Shown one piece after another: positions 54,512 through 63,747 of a stretch of DNA of 64,000 nt; positions within the stretch are counted from its first letter, which is position 1; each line of letters starts with the position of its first letter. The position numbers were made by a program, and so were the translations under genes. This stretch comes from Pseudovibrio sp. Ad37 (GTDB lineage Bacteria > Pseudomonadota > Alphaproteobacteria > Rhizobiales > Stappiaceae). The stretch is from contig NZ_LMCF01000222.1 of the NCBI RefSeq assembly GCF_001623075.1, positions 1 to 64,000 of the forward strand. The letters run 5' to 3'. The notes under the pieces are model-generated. The model was given only the letters and a program-made list of their open reading frames with translations, searched no databases and was not told the DNA's origin.

Positions 54512-56434
54512 TTAGCTCTGAGGTTGTGGGTTAAGCCCATCAGAAGCTTCACCGCCGTGCTTCTTTCCGCCAGCGGTGGGTACACCAGTAGAACGCGGAG
54601 TGGATGGACTATCATCACCGGTATCACGCACAGGCTGCTCACCATCAAGCATCTTGCGGATTTCATCACCGGAGAGCGTTTCATACTCCAACAAACCCTG
54701 AGCAATCAGATGCAACTGATCTTCATGCTCTTTCAGAACCTTATTCGCGGTCTCATAGCCCTGATTGACGAAGCTTTTTATTTCTGCATCAACCATTTTC
54801 TGGGTTTCATCAGAAACATTCTGGCTCTTCGCAACAGAGTGACCAAGGAAGACTTCTTCTTGGTTCTCACCGTAAAGCAACGGACCAAGCTTATCGGACA
54901 TACCAAACTGCGTCGCCATAGCCTTTGCAAGCTTGGTTGCCATCTGGATATCGCCGGAAGCACCGGAAGTAACCTTCTCATAACCGAAGATCATTTCTTC
55001 AGCCACACGGCCACCCATAGCAACAGCAAGGTCAGCTTTACACTTCGCACGGGTCAAAGAAACCTGATCTTTCTCAGGCAACCTCATCACCATACCCAGT
55101 GCACGACCACGCGGAATAATCGTTGCTTTGTGTACTGGATCAGACGCAGGCATGTGCATCGCAACCAGCGCATGACCAGCTTCGTGATAAGCAGTCAGCT
55201 TCTTCTCTTCTTCGGTCATGACAAGCGTACGGCGTTCCGCACCCATCATCACCTTGTCTTTAGCATCTTCAAACTCGGCCATGGTGACTAGACGCTTGGA
55301 CCGGCGTGCTGCAAGAAGCGCAGCCTCGTTCACAAGGTTCATCAAGTCAGCACCAGAGAAACCAGGCGTACCGCGAGCAAGTGTATGCACGTTTACATCT
55401 GGAGCCAATGGCACTTTACGCATGTGAACTTTGAGGATCTTTTCACGGCCAGTGACATCTGGATTTGGCACAACAATCTGACGGTCAAAACGACCCGGAC
55501 GTAGAAGCGCAGGATCAAGCACGTCAGGACGGTTGGTAGCCGCGATGATGATCACACCTTCATTAGCTTCAAAACCATCCATTTCAACAAGGAGTTGGTT
55601 AAGGGTCTGTTCGCGTTCGTCGTTACCACCGCCAAGGCCTGCACCACGGTGACGGCCAACAGCATCGATCTCATCGATGAAGATAATGCATGGAGAGTTC
55701 TTCTTCGCCTGTTCGAACATGTCACGAACACGAGAAGCACCAACACCAACAAACATTTCAACGAAATCAGAACCGGAGATGGTGAAGAATGGGACGTTCG
55801 CCTCGCCTGCAACTGCACGGGCTGTCAAGGTCTTACCAGTTCCTGGAGGACCAACAAGCAAACAACCGCGTGGGATACGACCACCAAGACGCTGGAATTT
55901 CTGCGGGTCACGCAGGAACTCAACAATCTCTTGAAGGTCTTCCTTCGCTTCGTCAATGCCCGCAACGTCTTCAAACGTCACGCGGCCAGAAGCTTCAGTC
56001 AGCAGTTTCGCTTTGGATTTGCCAAAGCCCATAGCTTTGCCACCACCACCTTGCATCTGACGCATCACAAAGATCCAGATACCGAGGATCAACAGCATCG
56101 GTAGCCATGAAATCAAGGCTCCAAAGAGAGAGAAACTCTCGGAAGGTGGCTTCGCGTTAATCAAAACGCCTTTGGTTTGCAGCACATCAACATATTTGGC
56201 ATCACTAGGCGCATAGGTCTGGAATGTACCGCCATTGCTGTATTTGCCGGTAATCTGTTGTTGTTGAATCGTGACCTCACGGATATCGCCTTGCTCAGCT
56301 TGATTGATAAACTGAGAATAAGCAATTTCATTAGTGTTACTTCGTGAGGTCGGGTTCTGAAAGAGCTGGAACAGCGCTATCAGCAACAGACCAATAATCA
56401 CCCAGAGGGCAAAATTCCGGAAATTGGTGTTCAT
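54512..56434 (-). CDS. ftsH: ATP-dependent membrane protease FtsH
   Basis: A 640-residue AAA protease. Two membrane spans (about 7-25 and 107-127) enclose a periplasmic domain. Walker A is GPPGTGKT near residue 200, Walker [16 protein letters not shown], and the zinc site [11 protein letters not shown] near 420. It degrades membrane and regulatory proteins, including RpoH in E. coli. The frame is open 13 codons upstream, but [15 protein letters not shown] after AAGGGATCGA is the family start. The C-terminal 40 residues are Pro/Ser/Gly-rich and variable. Confidence 0.96.
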   Translation of the reverse strand: MNTNFRNFALWVIIGLLLIALFQLFQNPTSRSNTNEIAYSQFINQAEQGDIREVTIQQQQITGKYSNGGTFQTYAPSDAKYVDVLQTKGVLINAKPPSESFSLFGALISWLPMLLILGIWIFVMRQMQGGGGKAMGFGKSKAKLLTEASGRVTFEDVAGIDEAKEDLQEIVEFLRDPQKFQRLGGRIPRGCLLVGPPGTGKTLTARAVAGEANVPFFTISGSDFVEMFVGVGASRVRDMFEQAKKNSPCIIFIDEIDAVGRHRGAGLGGGNDEREQTLNQLLVEMDGFEANEGVIIIAATNRPDVLDPALLRPGRFDRQIVVPNPDVTGREKILKVHMRKVPLAPDVNVHTLARGTPGFSGADLMNLVNEAALLAARRSKRLVTMAEFEDAKDKVMMGAERRTLVMTEEEKKLTAYHEAGHALVAMHMPASDPVHKATIIPRGRALGMVMRLPEKDQVSLTRAKCKADLAVAMGGRVAEEMIFGYEKVTSGASGDIQMATKLAKAMATQFGMSDKLGPLLYGENQEEVFLGHSVAKSQNVSDETQKMVDAEIKSFVNQGYETANKVLKEHEDQLHLIAQGLLEYETLSGDEIRKMLDGEQPVRDTGDDSPSTPRSTGVPTAGGKKHGGEASDGLNPQPQS

Positions 56435-56704
56435 TTCGATCCCTTTACCGCAAGGTGGCGGCGATCCTCGCACGTGTCTCTGTCAAGATCATAGCGAGCC
56501 CTAATGGGCTTTCTACGTTTTCCTGAGAATGACACAGATTCTTTCTCAGTTTTCTTAAGGCCAACGGAATTTTGCCGGTTACCCCTGAAAATTCAGGATT
56601 GATGTTCCGTTAATTCCGACTTTACCAGCCCAGACGTTCAAATTGCATTCCTCTAAAGCATAAATGCATAGATTTAACAGAACGCCAGCAAAACCAAGAT
56701 TTAT

Positions 56705-58030
56705 TCAAAATGTTCTGCTCACTGGGACCATCGAAATTCCGTAGGTCCTCGATCTTACATCAGCATCAGCTGTTGTTCGACCAATCTTCTTCCAAGGCAT
56801 GTAGGATACCCCACCAACAAAAACAATAAGCGGAGCTGTCAGAAATGCTGTTTTCAGCCAGTTAGCAGGAATTTCTAGCTCAAAATCTCCACAAAGCTCT
56901 TTTTGAACATAAGTGATTTTGAAGCCTTCTGCAGAATGCGCTGCTTTATAACGCCAGCGATCATCCCATATTCCCTCATCTCCTGGCTTAACCTCAATCT
57001 CTGGCAAGCCAGCCCTTCCAGCCTCCCGAAAACAAAACCAGATAGATTCGTCACGTGGTTTTGCCAGCGCAAATCGAACCCCGCCAAGAGTGGCCGCCCT
57101 GCTCCCATCTTCTGCTTTCAGAGTCTCATAAAGCCCTTCAAGCTTGGCAAGGCGCGGCATATAAGGAGCGCCGGAAATGTAGCGAACGAGTCGACCAACC
57201 AGCCTCAAGCCAATTTCATCGGGAATGTACTCCAGACACGAACTGTCAAAACGGACTGGTCCGGCACTATGAAACGTACAGGATTTCTCAGCTACTTCAT
57301 CCACCCAAACATCAATCGCATCAGCAGTACGGGCCATGCGTCGCGCCGTGTCGGAAAGCTTCGCCGCAGTTAGCCCAAGTTCGTCAAGCTCCTGCTGCGC
57401 TTGGCGAAATTTCACACGCGTAAACTGCTCATCTTCATTAGAAGGATCTTCAAACCATGGCACCTGGGCAGAATGCAAAAGCGACTTAAGCCGAACCTTG
57501 CTGATTTCGAGCAGTGGACGGCAAATCTGAAACCCGTCCAACTCGCGGTCCTTACGAATACACGCAAGACCATAAACCCCACTGCCCCGCGCCAAACGCG
57601 TCAAAAACGTTTCTGCCTGATCTTCCAGATGATGGCCTAGAAAGAGCCCCTCACATCCATGGTCTTCAGCAGCCTGTCGCAAAAGAGCATAGCGCGCATC
57701 CCGGGCTTCCGATTGGATGTTTGAAGACGGTTTCTCACCAATCCAATGCAATGTCTCATGTGGCACTTCAATGCGCCGGCAATACTGCGCAACGCCTGCA
57801 GCTTCGCTGGCGGCCTCAGCACGCAAACCATGATCGACTGTGAAAGCATAAAGTTCAGGAGCAGAAAACCCCAGTTCCTGCGTCCACTGCTTCAAAAGAT
57901 AAAGCAGAGCCATAGAATCAGCACCGCCGGACACACCAACGGCGATCCGGCGGAAAGACTTATACTCTCCGAAAAGCTCATTCAGCTCATCGGAAGAAAA
58001 GAGAGCAACTTGATTAGAGGCAGTTGTCAC
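56705..58030 (-). CDS. tilS: tRNA(Ile)-lysidine synthetase
   Basis: A 441-residue enzyme if it starts at the GTG at 58030. The PP-loop motif VGVSGGADSMALLYLL lies about residue 32, followed by GLFLGHHLEDQAETFLTRL and the RPLLEISK segment. It makes lysidine at the wobble base of tRNA-Ile(CAU), an essential step. The start overlaps the cpoB gene by 17 bases; an AAGG lies 13 bases ahead. The frame is open a further 32 codons, all inside cpoB. The C-terminal part is divergent, as usual in this family. Confidence 0.9.
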   Translation of the reverse strand: MTTASNQVALFSSDELNELFGEYKSFRRIAVGVSGGADSMALLYLLKQWTQELGFSAPELYAFTVDHGLRAEAASEAAGVAQYCRRIEVPHETLHWIGEKPSSNIQSEARDARYALLRQAAEDHGCEGLFLGHHLEDQAETFLTRLARGSGVYGLACIRKDRELDGFQICRPLLEISKVRLKSLLHSAQVPWFEDPSNEDEQFTRVKFRQAQQELDELGLTAAKLSDTARRMARTADAIDVWVDEVAEKSCTFHSAGPVRFDSSCLEYIPDEIGLRLVGRLVRYISGAPYMPRLAKLEGLYETLKAEDGSRAATLGGVRFALAKPRDESIWFCFREAGRAGLPEIEVKPGDEGIWDDRWRYKAAHSAEGFKITYVQKELCGDFELEIPANWLKTAFLTAPLIVFVGGVSYMPWKKIGRTTADADVRSRTYGISMVPVSRTF

Positions 58031-58901
58031 GTTTTTGTTGAACCTTGGCCTGCTCCAGCACAGCAGGGGCTGCAAACTGGAAATTGGCGAGAAGCTGCTC
58101 GTAAGTTTCACAAGCAGCGGGCGCATTCCCCATACCTGTAAGGGCAGTCCCCAATTTCAGCAAGCTTTCAGGAGCCAGTTCACTCTCAGGAAAATCAGTA
58201 TAGCTTTTTAAAAAAGCTTGTGCAGCGTTCTCATACTGACGCTGAGCCAGCAGGCTTTCGCCAAGCCAGTGCTGCGCATTCGCAGTCAGCTCATGATCAG
58301 GATACATACCAAGAAACGTATCAAAGCCCTCAGTCGCAGCTGGGTAGTTGCCGCCAACCATCAGACCATAAACAGCATTGTAGTCCGACTGCGGGTCACC
58401 GCTCAGCAGTTCATTCACGCTGCCAGAGAACTGAAGAGAGCCAGAACTTGGTGCAGGTGTGGAACCGGTAGGCGCAGCGTTGTTGCCGCGTGCAATCTGA
58501 GAAAGATCCAACGGACCGCTGTTCGTTCCCTGTGCAGGCGTATTCAGCGTAGAAAGTTGCTGAGACCGATTTGTCGGAGCCGTCGTGCTCGGTTGCTGAA
58601 CAACAGGAGGCTGGACAACGCGAGGTGTCTGGCCCGGATTTTCCAACTGCTGCAGGCGGTACTCAACGTCCTCCTGAGAACGGCGCAGAGCGTCTTCAGT
58701 CAGACGTAGTTTGTGATTGAGCTCTTCAACCTTGCCTGTCAGCAAGCGAACCTGCTCTTCAAGTTGACCAAGGCGAGCAGTGTTCTGTGCGGTTTCATTA
58801 TTTTTGGATGAACCGAAAAGCTGCGCAGATGCTGGTAAACTTGTAGAGGTTACAAGCGCAAGAACAATAAAGCTTGTTGCAATACGTCGATAAAGAGCCA
58901 T
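58014..58901 (-). CDS. cpoB: Cell division coordinator CpoB (YbgF)
   Basis: A 295-residue periplasmic protein. A signal peptide (to about residue 27, SLPASA) is followed by a trimerising coiled coil (about 42-90, LGQLEEQVRLLTGKVEELN), a Pro/Thr/Gln-rich linker, and a C-terminal TPR domain (about 170-295, DYNAVYGLMVGGNYPAATEG onward). CpoB links the Tol-Pal complex to peptidoglycan synthesis at division. The start is the ATG at 58901 after AGGAG; a TTG one codon upstream is open. Confidence 0.93.
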   Translation of the reverse strand: MALYRRIATSFIVLALVTSTSLPASAQLFGSSKNNETAQNTARLGQLEEQVRLLTGKVEELNHKLRLTEDALRRSQEDVEYRLQQLENPGQTPRVVQPPVVQQPSTTAPTNRSQQLSTLNTPAQGTNSGPLDLSQIARGNNAAPTGSTPAPSSGSLQFSGSVNELLSGDPQSDYNAVYGLMVGGNYPAATEGFDTFLGMYPDHELTANAQHWLGESLLAQRQYENAAQAFLKSYTDFPESELAPESLLKLGTALTGMGNAPAACETYEQLLANFQFAAPAVLEQAKVQQKRDNCL

Positions 58902-59063
58902 CAATTATCTCCTGAGACACCCTACAGGGGCCGGGTCGGAATTTCTCATCTCTTGGCAAGAGGAAAAGACGAAAATAGGGCACACATTCAGTGTTTCTCT
59001 CCTATTTGCGGCTTCTCCCCGACCAATTTCCGTTCTCCTACAAGTTTGCAGGAGTTTCAACAA

Positions 59064-59094
59064 AAAAGGCTCCCCCAAATTAGAGAAGCCTTTT
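59064..59094 (-). terminator. Terminator after pal
   Basis: AAAAGGCT (59064-59071) pairs with AGCCTTTT (59087-59094), 26 bases past the pal stop. It may separate pal from cpoB. Confidence 0.8.
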
Positions 59095-59119
59095 CCAAAT
59101 TTCAGCGAGTCAAACTCAA

Positions 59120-59602
59120 TTACTGACCGTTCAGAACTGTCACAGCACGACGGTTCTGGCTCCAGCAGGAAGCCGCATTACAAACCGCAACCGGACGCTC
59201 TTTACCGTAGGAAAGAGTCTTGATGCGGGTTGGGCTAATGCCTTTTGCAACAAGGTATTCCCGAACGGCAGCTGCACGTCGCGCACCCAGTGCAATGTTG
59301 TACTGGCGGGTGCCGCGCTCATCAGCGTGACCTTCAATAGTAATTGAGTAGTTTTTATAGTGTTGCAGCCACTGAGCCTGCTTATCCAGCACTGCACGAG
59401 CAGAACCATCAATGGAGCTCTGGTTGTTGAGGAAGAATACACGATCCCCAACATTCACAACGAAGTCCTGTCCAGAGCCAGCTGCAACAGAACTATTGCC
59501 ACTGGTCAGTTCAGGGCGTGTCTGCGAACAAGCTGCTGCGACGAGACACACAGCCACCACAGCAGCGAAACGCGCTCCGCGCGCGAACAGCGTCTTTGAC
59601 AT
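59120..59602 (-). CDS. pal: Peptidoglycan-associated lipoprotein Pal
   Basis: A 160-residue lipoprotein. The lipobox is LVAAAC near residue 25. The OmpA-like domain has TIEGHADERGTRQYNIALGARRA, which binds diaminopimelate in peptidoglycan, and a late Cys pair (CNAASC). It anchors the outer membrane to the wall and partners TolB. The start has AGGAG 10 bases ahead. Confidence 0.97.
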   Translation of the reverse strand: MSKTLFARGARFAAVVAVCLVAAACSQTRPELTSGNSSVAAGSGQDFVVNVGDRVFFLNNQSSIDGSARAVLDKQAQWLQHYKNYSITIEGHADERGTRQYNIALGARRAAAVREYLVAKGISPTRIKTLSYGKERPVAVCNAASCWSQNRRAVTVLNGQ

Positions 59603-59700
59603 TTATAGAATCTCCTGTCCCTCAAACCCCGAGGGTTAAAAAAGCCCTAGACCAACTTGGTTAAGGGTAACTTGAATTTATTGGTTAATGAAGTGCTAAT

Positions 59701-59731
59701 GACCCCAATTTCCCGCGAGAAATTGGGGGTC
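59701..59731. terminator. Long hairpin between tolB and pal
   Basis: GACCCCAATTTC pairs with GAAATTGGGGGTC (one bulged G), a 12-bp stem with a 6-base loop, 12 bases past the tolB stop. No U-run follows on the gene strand, so it may act as a stabiliser or a weak terminator within the operon. Confidence 0.5.
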
Positions 59732-59743
59732 TCAGTTTCATGA

Positions 59744-61108
59744 TTAGTCGAGCAACGGAGACCATGCCGGATCTGATGCAAAGTTTGGCGTCTGAACCAG
59801 CTGTTCGTTATAGCCGGTCAGGTCAACCGTCCAGACTTGAGGACCACCCTGCTCGCCCACGGTATCGCGGAAGAACGTCAGTACACGTCCGTTTGGAGAC
59901 CAGGCTGGTCCCTCATTGTGATAGCCTTCAGTGAGAATACGCTCACCCTTACCATCTGGGCGAATAACGCCAATCATAAAGCGTCCCTGATGCACCTTGG
60001 TAAAGGCAATCAAATCACCGCGCGGCGACCACACAGGCGTTGAATACTGTCCTGGCCCAAAGGATATGCGTGTCGCACCGCTTCCATTTGAGTTCATCAC
60101 ATAAAGCTGCTGAGAACCGCCACGGTCACTTTCAAACACCACCAGGCTCCCATCCGGTGAGAAAGAAGGACTGGTGTCGATAGCGGCTGTATTGGTCAGG
60201 CGCGTAGTCCGGCGTGTCCGGAGATCCATGAGATAAAGGTTCGCATTGCTGCCCTGCTGCAAGCTCATGATGACCTTTTGACCATCAGGAGAGAAGCGCG
60301 GCGCAAACGTCATACCTGGGAAGTTCCCAAGAACCTCACGCTGTCCGGTTTCAATGTTGAACAGGTAAACCTGCGGATTACCGCCTACATAAGACATGTA
60401 GGTCACTTCCTGAGAGACAGGAGAGAACCGAGGTGTCAGCACAAGGTCATCACCACGGGTCAGATAGCGCACATTCGCGCCATCCTGATCCATAATTGCC
60501 AGACGCTTACGGCGCACATCCTTCGGTCCGCTTTCGTCAATAAAGACCACGCGGGTATCGAAGTAGCCTTTCTCACCAGTCAAACGCTGGTAAACCGCGT
60601 CGGAAATGATGTGTGCCAGACGGCGCCAGTTTTCCGGTGTGGTAAAGAACTGCTGGCCAATCAACTGCTGACCGGCAAACACATCCCACAAGCGAAATTC
60701 TGCCCGGATCTGTCCGTTTGCCTGCTGCGCGATAGAACCAGTCACCAAAGCCTGAGAACCAATGGTTCTCCAATCGCCAAAGCGCGGCATGGTGCCCACA
60801 TTCATTCCCTGCTGAATATGCGCTGTCGGATCAATCGGGCGGAATAAGCCCGAGCGCTGCAAATCCGCTGCAACAACTTGAGAAATCTGCCCTGCCACGT
60901 CTTCCTGCAAGCCGGAACCTGCAAAGGGAGAAATTGCAATCGGCATAGGTTCAACGTTGCCCTGAGTAATATCAAGTTCAATCAGGGCATATGCAGGTTG
61001 AGAGATCGCAGCAACAGTAACAGCAGCAGCCACAAGGCGACATGCATGACGCCACAGCTGCTTGACTCCTGTTGTACGCATTGGGTTAAGCCCCATCACA
61101 AAGGACAT
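59744..61108 (-). CDS. tolB: Tol-Pal translocation protein TolB
   Basis: A 454-residue periplasmic protein. The signal region ends at about residue 41 (ISQPAYA). The N-terminal domain (about 45-170) is followed by a six-bladed propeller with repeated SPDG/SPFSPDG-type turns ([53 protein letters not shown]). TolB binds Pal and is released by TolA at constriction. The start at 61108 follows AAAGGAGCTTAGGTCT; an ATG nine codons in is possible. Confidence 0.96.
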   Translation of the reverse strand: MSFVMGLNPMRTTGVKQLWRHACRLVAAAVTVAAISQPAYALIELDITQGNVEPMPIAISPFAGSGLQEDVAGQISQVVAADLQRSGLFRPIDPTAHIQQGMNVGTMPRFGDWRTIGSQALVTGSIAQQANGQIRAEFRLWDVFAGQQLIGQQFFTTPENWRRLAHIISDAVYQRLTGEKGYFDTRVVFIDESGPKDVRRKRLAIMDQDGANVRYLTRGDDLVLTPRFSPVSQEVTYMSYVGGNPQVYLFNIETGQREVLGNFPGMTFAPRFSPDGQKVIMSLQQGSNANLYLMDLRTRRTTRLTNTAAIDTSPSFSPDGSLVVFESDRGGSQQLYVMNSNGSGATRISFGPGQYSTPVWSPRGDLIAFTKVHQGRFMIGVIRPDGKGERILTEGYHNEGPAWSPNGRVLTFFRDTVGEQGGPQVWTVDLTGYNEQLVQTPNFASDPAWSPLLD

Positions 61109-61136
61109 AGACCTAAGCTCCTTTCAATCTCAATAC

Positions 61137-61541
61137 CTAATATCCACGCATATCGCGAAGATCAAAATTCAGTGTGACTGTCTTCCAGGTTTCATACTTT
61201 TCAGCCGGAAGAGAGTAAGGCGCACAGCGGGCTACGGCTCTCACCGCACTTGTTGCAGCCGCTTTGTACTCAGGAGACTTTCCTGAGCTTAACACCTGCG
61301 GGGTTCCTACAAGTTCGCCTGATCGACTAAGATCAAACTGCAATCGCACCACTCCATCAGATCCGTGAGGAGGAATCCAACAACCGGCAATTTGATCTCG
61401 AAAAACAGCTAACTCGTCGCTGGTTAACGGCAGCAAAGAAGTACCGCTATCAGCCATGGCGGCACATCCAGAGAGAACACCTGTAGCGAGGACTAGTCTC
61501 GCCCCTACCTTAACCCTTTCGATACCCAAAGCTTTTCTCAT
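61137..61541 (-). CDS. Lipoprotein with a TolA C-terminal-like domain
   Basis: A 134-residue protein between tolA and tolB. The N-terminus has a charged start, a hydrophobic stretch and the lipobox VLSGC with Cys26. Residues about 42-134 align with the last 95 residues of the adjacent tolA product: AGCWIPP with GQCWNPA, FDLSRSGELVGTPQVL with FKLTRAGEVDGSPRVL, ARCAPY with LRCGPY, and DLRDMRGY with TPRDMLGY at the very end. It looks like a duplication that gained a lipid anchor and lost the helical stalk. Start at 61541; a TTG seven codons up overlaps the tolA stop. Role unknown. Confidence 0.85.
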   Translation of the reverse strand: MRKALGIERVKVGARLVLATGVLSGCAAMADSGTSLLPLTSDELAVFRDQIAGCWIPPHGSDGVVRLQFDLSRSGELVGTPQVLSSGKSPEYKAAATSAVRAVARCAPYSLPAEKYETWKTVTLNFDLRDMRGY

Positions 61542-61551
61542 AGCTATCCCG

Positions 61552-62493
61552 TCAGTATCCAAGCATGTCGCGAGGAGTAAAGTTCATGATAACAGTCTCC
61601 CACGCATCGTATTTCGCAATAGGCAGCACGTCTTGATAAGGTCCACAACGTAGGATTGCCCGCACTGCTGCGCCAGCTGAAGCCGCAAAAGCAGGATGAG
61701 AACTTGAGTTCAACACACGGGGCGAACCATCGACCTCTCCGGCTCGTGTCAGCTTAAACTCAACACTCACATTCAATTCGTGAGCATCCAGAGCTCCAAC
61801 AGCTGGGTTCCAACACTGCCCGATCCGCCCGCGAAGCGCATCCAGTTCAGACTGGCTCATCTTCACGTTGGTCTGACCCAATTCGGATCCAAGAGAAGCC
61901 GGTTTTGCAGACTTTGCAGTCCCGCTCGACTTCGCATTCGTTTTGTTCAGCAAAGCCGCCATCTTCGAGTTAAAGTCTTCCTTCTTCTTCGGCTCTTCCT
62001 TCTTCGGCGCTTTAGGGCGCGCTGGAGGCTTTGGCTTGGAACGTGGACGAACTTTAACGACCTGCTTCGGCTTTTCTGTTTTCTCGACTTCAGGACCAAG
62101 TTCTGCAGTCTCCGCAGGCGCCTTTTCTTTCGGCACTTCCTTTGGGGCTGGTTCTGGCTCAGCTGGTTCCGGTGGCGGCGGCGGTGTTTCAGCCTGCTGC
62201 ACTTCCTTCTTCGCTTCCTGAACCTTCTTCACCTCTTTCTTAGCTTCACCGGTCTTTTTCTCCGGTTCTGGCTTTTCCGCAGGCTTCTTGGTCGGCTGCA
62301 ACGCAGCCTCTTTGATTTCCTTCGCTTCTTTTGTGCCCAGCTGCAGCTTTGTCAGCTCGCTCACAGGCACAAGATCCACGGGCAGTGAATCCACCGGGGC
62401 AGTGTTCAGCTCTTTGCCCAAGTTAAGCGAAACCGCTCCGGCAACAAGCACGACCACGTGAACAACTAGCGATGCGATAAGGCCTGCACGCAT
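61552..62493 (-). CDS. tolA: Tol-Pal inner-membrane protein TolA
   Basis: A 313-residue protein. One membrane span (about residues 5-24, LIASLVVHVVVLVAGAVSL) anchors it. A Lys/Glu/Pro/Ala-rich stalk (about 55-200) crosses the periplasm. The C-terminal domain (about 215-313) has GQCWNPA, LRCGPY and ends RDMLGY. It transmits proton-motive force from TolQR to TolB-Pal. It follows tolR with a 6-base gap. The stalk is shorter than in E. coli. Confidence 0.95.
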   Translation of the reverse strand: MRAGLIASLVVHVVVLVAGAVSLNLGKELNTAPVDSLPVDLVPVSELTKLQLGTKEAKEIKEAALQPTKKPAEKPEPEKKTGEAKKEVKKVQEAKKEVQQAETPPPPPEPAEPEPAPKEVPKEKAPAETAELGPEVEKTEKPKQVVKVRPRSKPKPPARPKAPKKEEPKKKEDFNSKMAALLNKTNAKSSGTAKSAKPASLGSELGQTNVKMSQSELDALRGRIGQCWNPAVGALDAHELNVSVEFKLTRAGEVDGSPRVLNSSSHPAFAASAGAAVRAILRCGPYQDVLPIAKYDAWETVIMNFTPRDMLGY

Positions 62494-62499
62494 TCCCGG

Positions 62500-62958
62500 T
62501 TAACCCTGCTCCTCTAGAGTGACGAGCCCAATGCGCTTGTATCCAGCAGCATTGATGCGACCCATAACTTTCATGATGATTCCGTAATCAGCATCCTGAT
62601 CACCACGCACGTAAATACGCTCGTTGTAACCATTCTCGGCAATCGCACCGAGTTTCGCGATCAACTCATCAATAGGGATTTCGGTATCCTGAATGAACAC
62701 GCCCCCATCAGACTTCACCGAAATCGCTATCGGCTCAGTGTCACCTTCCATCGCTTTTGCGCGAGTTTCAGGCAGGTCAATCGGCACGCCGACAGTCAGC
62801 AAGGGAGCTGCCACCATAAAGATGATCAGCAGTACCAGCATCACGTCCACCATCGGCGTTACGTTGATCTCGCTCATCGGTGCGTGAGAATGCCTGCGGC
62901 GACCACGTCTGCCACCTGCACGACCACCACCACCAGCTGCTCCAGTGCTCATACCCAT
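62500..62958 (-). CDS. tolR: Tol-Pal protein TolR
   Basis: A 152-residue ExbD/TolR protein. After a Gly/Arg-rich N-terminus comes a membrane span (about 31-55, INVTPMVDVMLVLLIIFMV) with the proton-path Asp in PMVDVMLV. The periplasmic domain includes VPIDLPETRAKA and the C-terminal YKRIGLVT. It forms the proton channel with TolQ. It starts 3 bases after the tolQ stop with GAGGATAAACC ahead. Confidence 0.96.
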   Translation of the reverse strand: MGMSTGAAGGGGRAGGRRGRRRHSHAPMSEINVTPMVDVMLVLLIIFMVAAPLLTVGVPIDLPETRAKAMEGDTEPIAISVKSDGGVFIQDTEIPIDELIAKLGAIAENGYNERIYVRGDQDADYGIIMKVMGRINAAGYKRIGLVTLEEQG

Positions 62959-62961
62959 GGT

Positions 62962-63747
62962 TTATCCTCGCTCATCAATGCGGCGGGACAAAATGGCGGA
63001 AAACTCGTCTGCAAAGCCTTCCATACGCGCGGCAAGCTTGCCGGAATCACTCTGCAGTTTGTTGTAAGCAATAACCGCCGGAATAGCTGCAATCAGGCCC
63101 AAACCGGTCGCAAAAAGCGCCTCGGCGATACCTGGAGCCACAACGGCAAGGTTGGTATTCTTGGAAGCTGCAATGGAGGTAAATGCATTCATGATGCCCC
63201 AGACCGTACCAAACAGACCAACAAATGGAGCCGCACTGCCGATTGTTGCAAGGAACAACAGACGTTTTTCAAGACGCTCAACTTCACGGGAGATGGTCAA
63301 ATCCATCACGCGGTCGATACGCTGCTGCAGGCTGGCAATCGCAGGCTTATCCCCTTCATGAGAGCGCTTCCACTCACGCATCGCAGCCACAAACAATGCG
63401 GACATGCCGTTATTCGCACGGGAGGATAAAGACTTGTAAAGCTCTTCGAGAGATTGGCCGGACCAGAACACATTCTCAAAACGGTTCATCTGGCGACGAG
63501 AGCGACCGTACAGAACAATCTTGTCAAAGATAATCGCCCAGCTCCAGACAGAAGCAGCGATCAGACCGATCATTACAATCTTGACGACGATGTCTGCTTC
63601 CAGAAACAACGAAATGTAGGACAAGCCCGAACCCGGAGCTGCACCCAGCTCAACAGATTGCACGTCCTGAGCCGTTGCAGCCAATGGCGTCAACAAAGCC
63701 GCCGCTGCGCTCATGGCCACAACGAGTTTCATCACCTTAGAGTTCAT
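62962..63747 (-). CDS. tolQ: Tol-Pal protein TolQ with extra N-terminus
   Basis: A 261-residue MotA/TolQ/ExbB protein. Three membrane spans of the family lie at about 52-72, 165-187 and 205-225, with the conserved LFLATIGSAAPFVGLFGTVWG and GIAEALFATGLGLIAAIPAV blocks. It energises TolA with TolR. The start at 63747 has AGAGG ahead. Before the first span there is an additional hydrophobic stretch (about 7-25, LVVAMSAAAALLTPLAATA) ending in AQD, like a signal peptide. First gene of the operon within the window. Confidence 0.94.
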   Translation of the reverse strand: MNSKVMKLVVAMSAAAALLTPLAATAQDVQSVELGAAPGSGLSYISLFLEADIVVKIVMIGLIAASVWSWAIIFDKIVLYGRSRRQMNRFENVFWSGQSLEELYKSLSSRANNGMSALFVAAMREWKRSHEGDKPAIASLQQRIDRVMDLTISREVERLEKRLLFLATIGSAAPFVGLFGTVWGIMNAFTSIAASKNTNLAVVAPGIAEALFATGLGLIAAIPAVIAYNKLQSDSGKLAARMEGFADEFSAILSRRIDERG

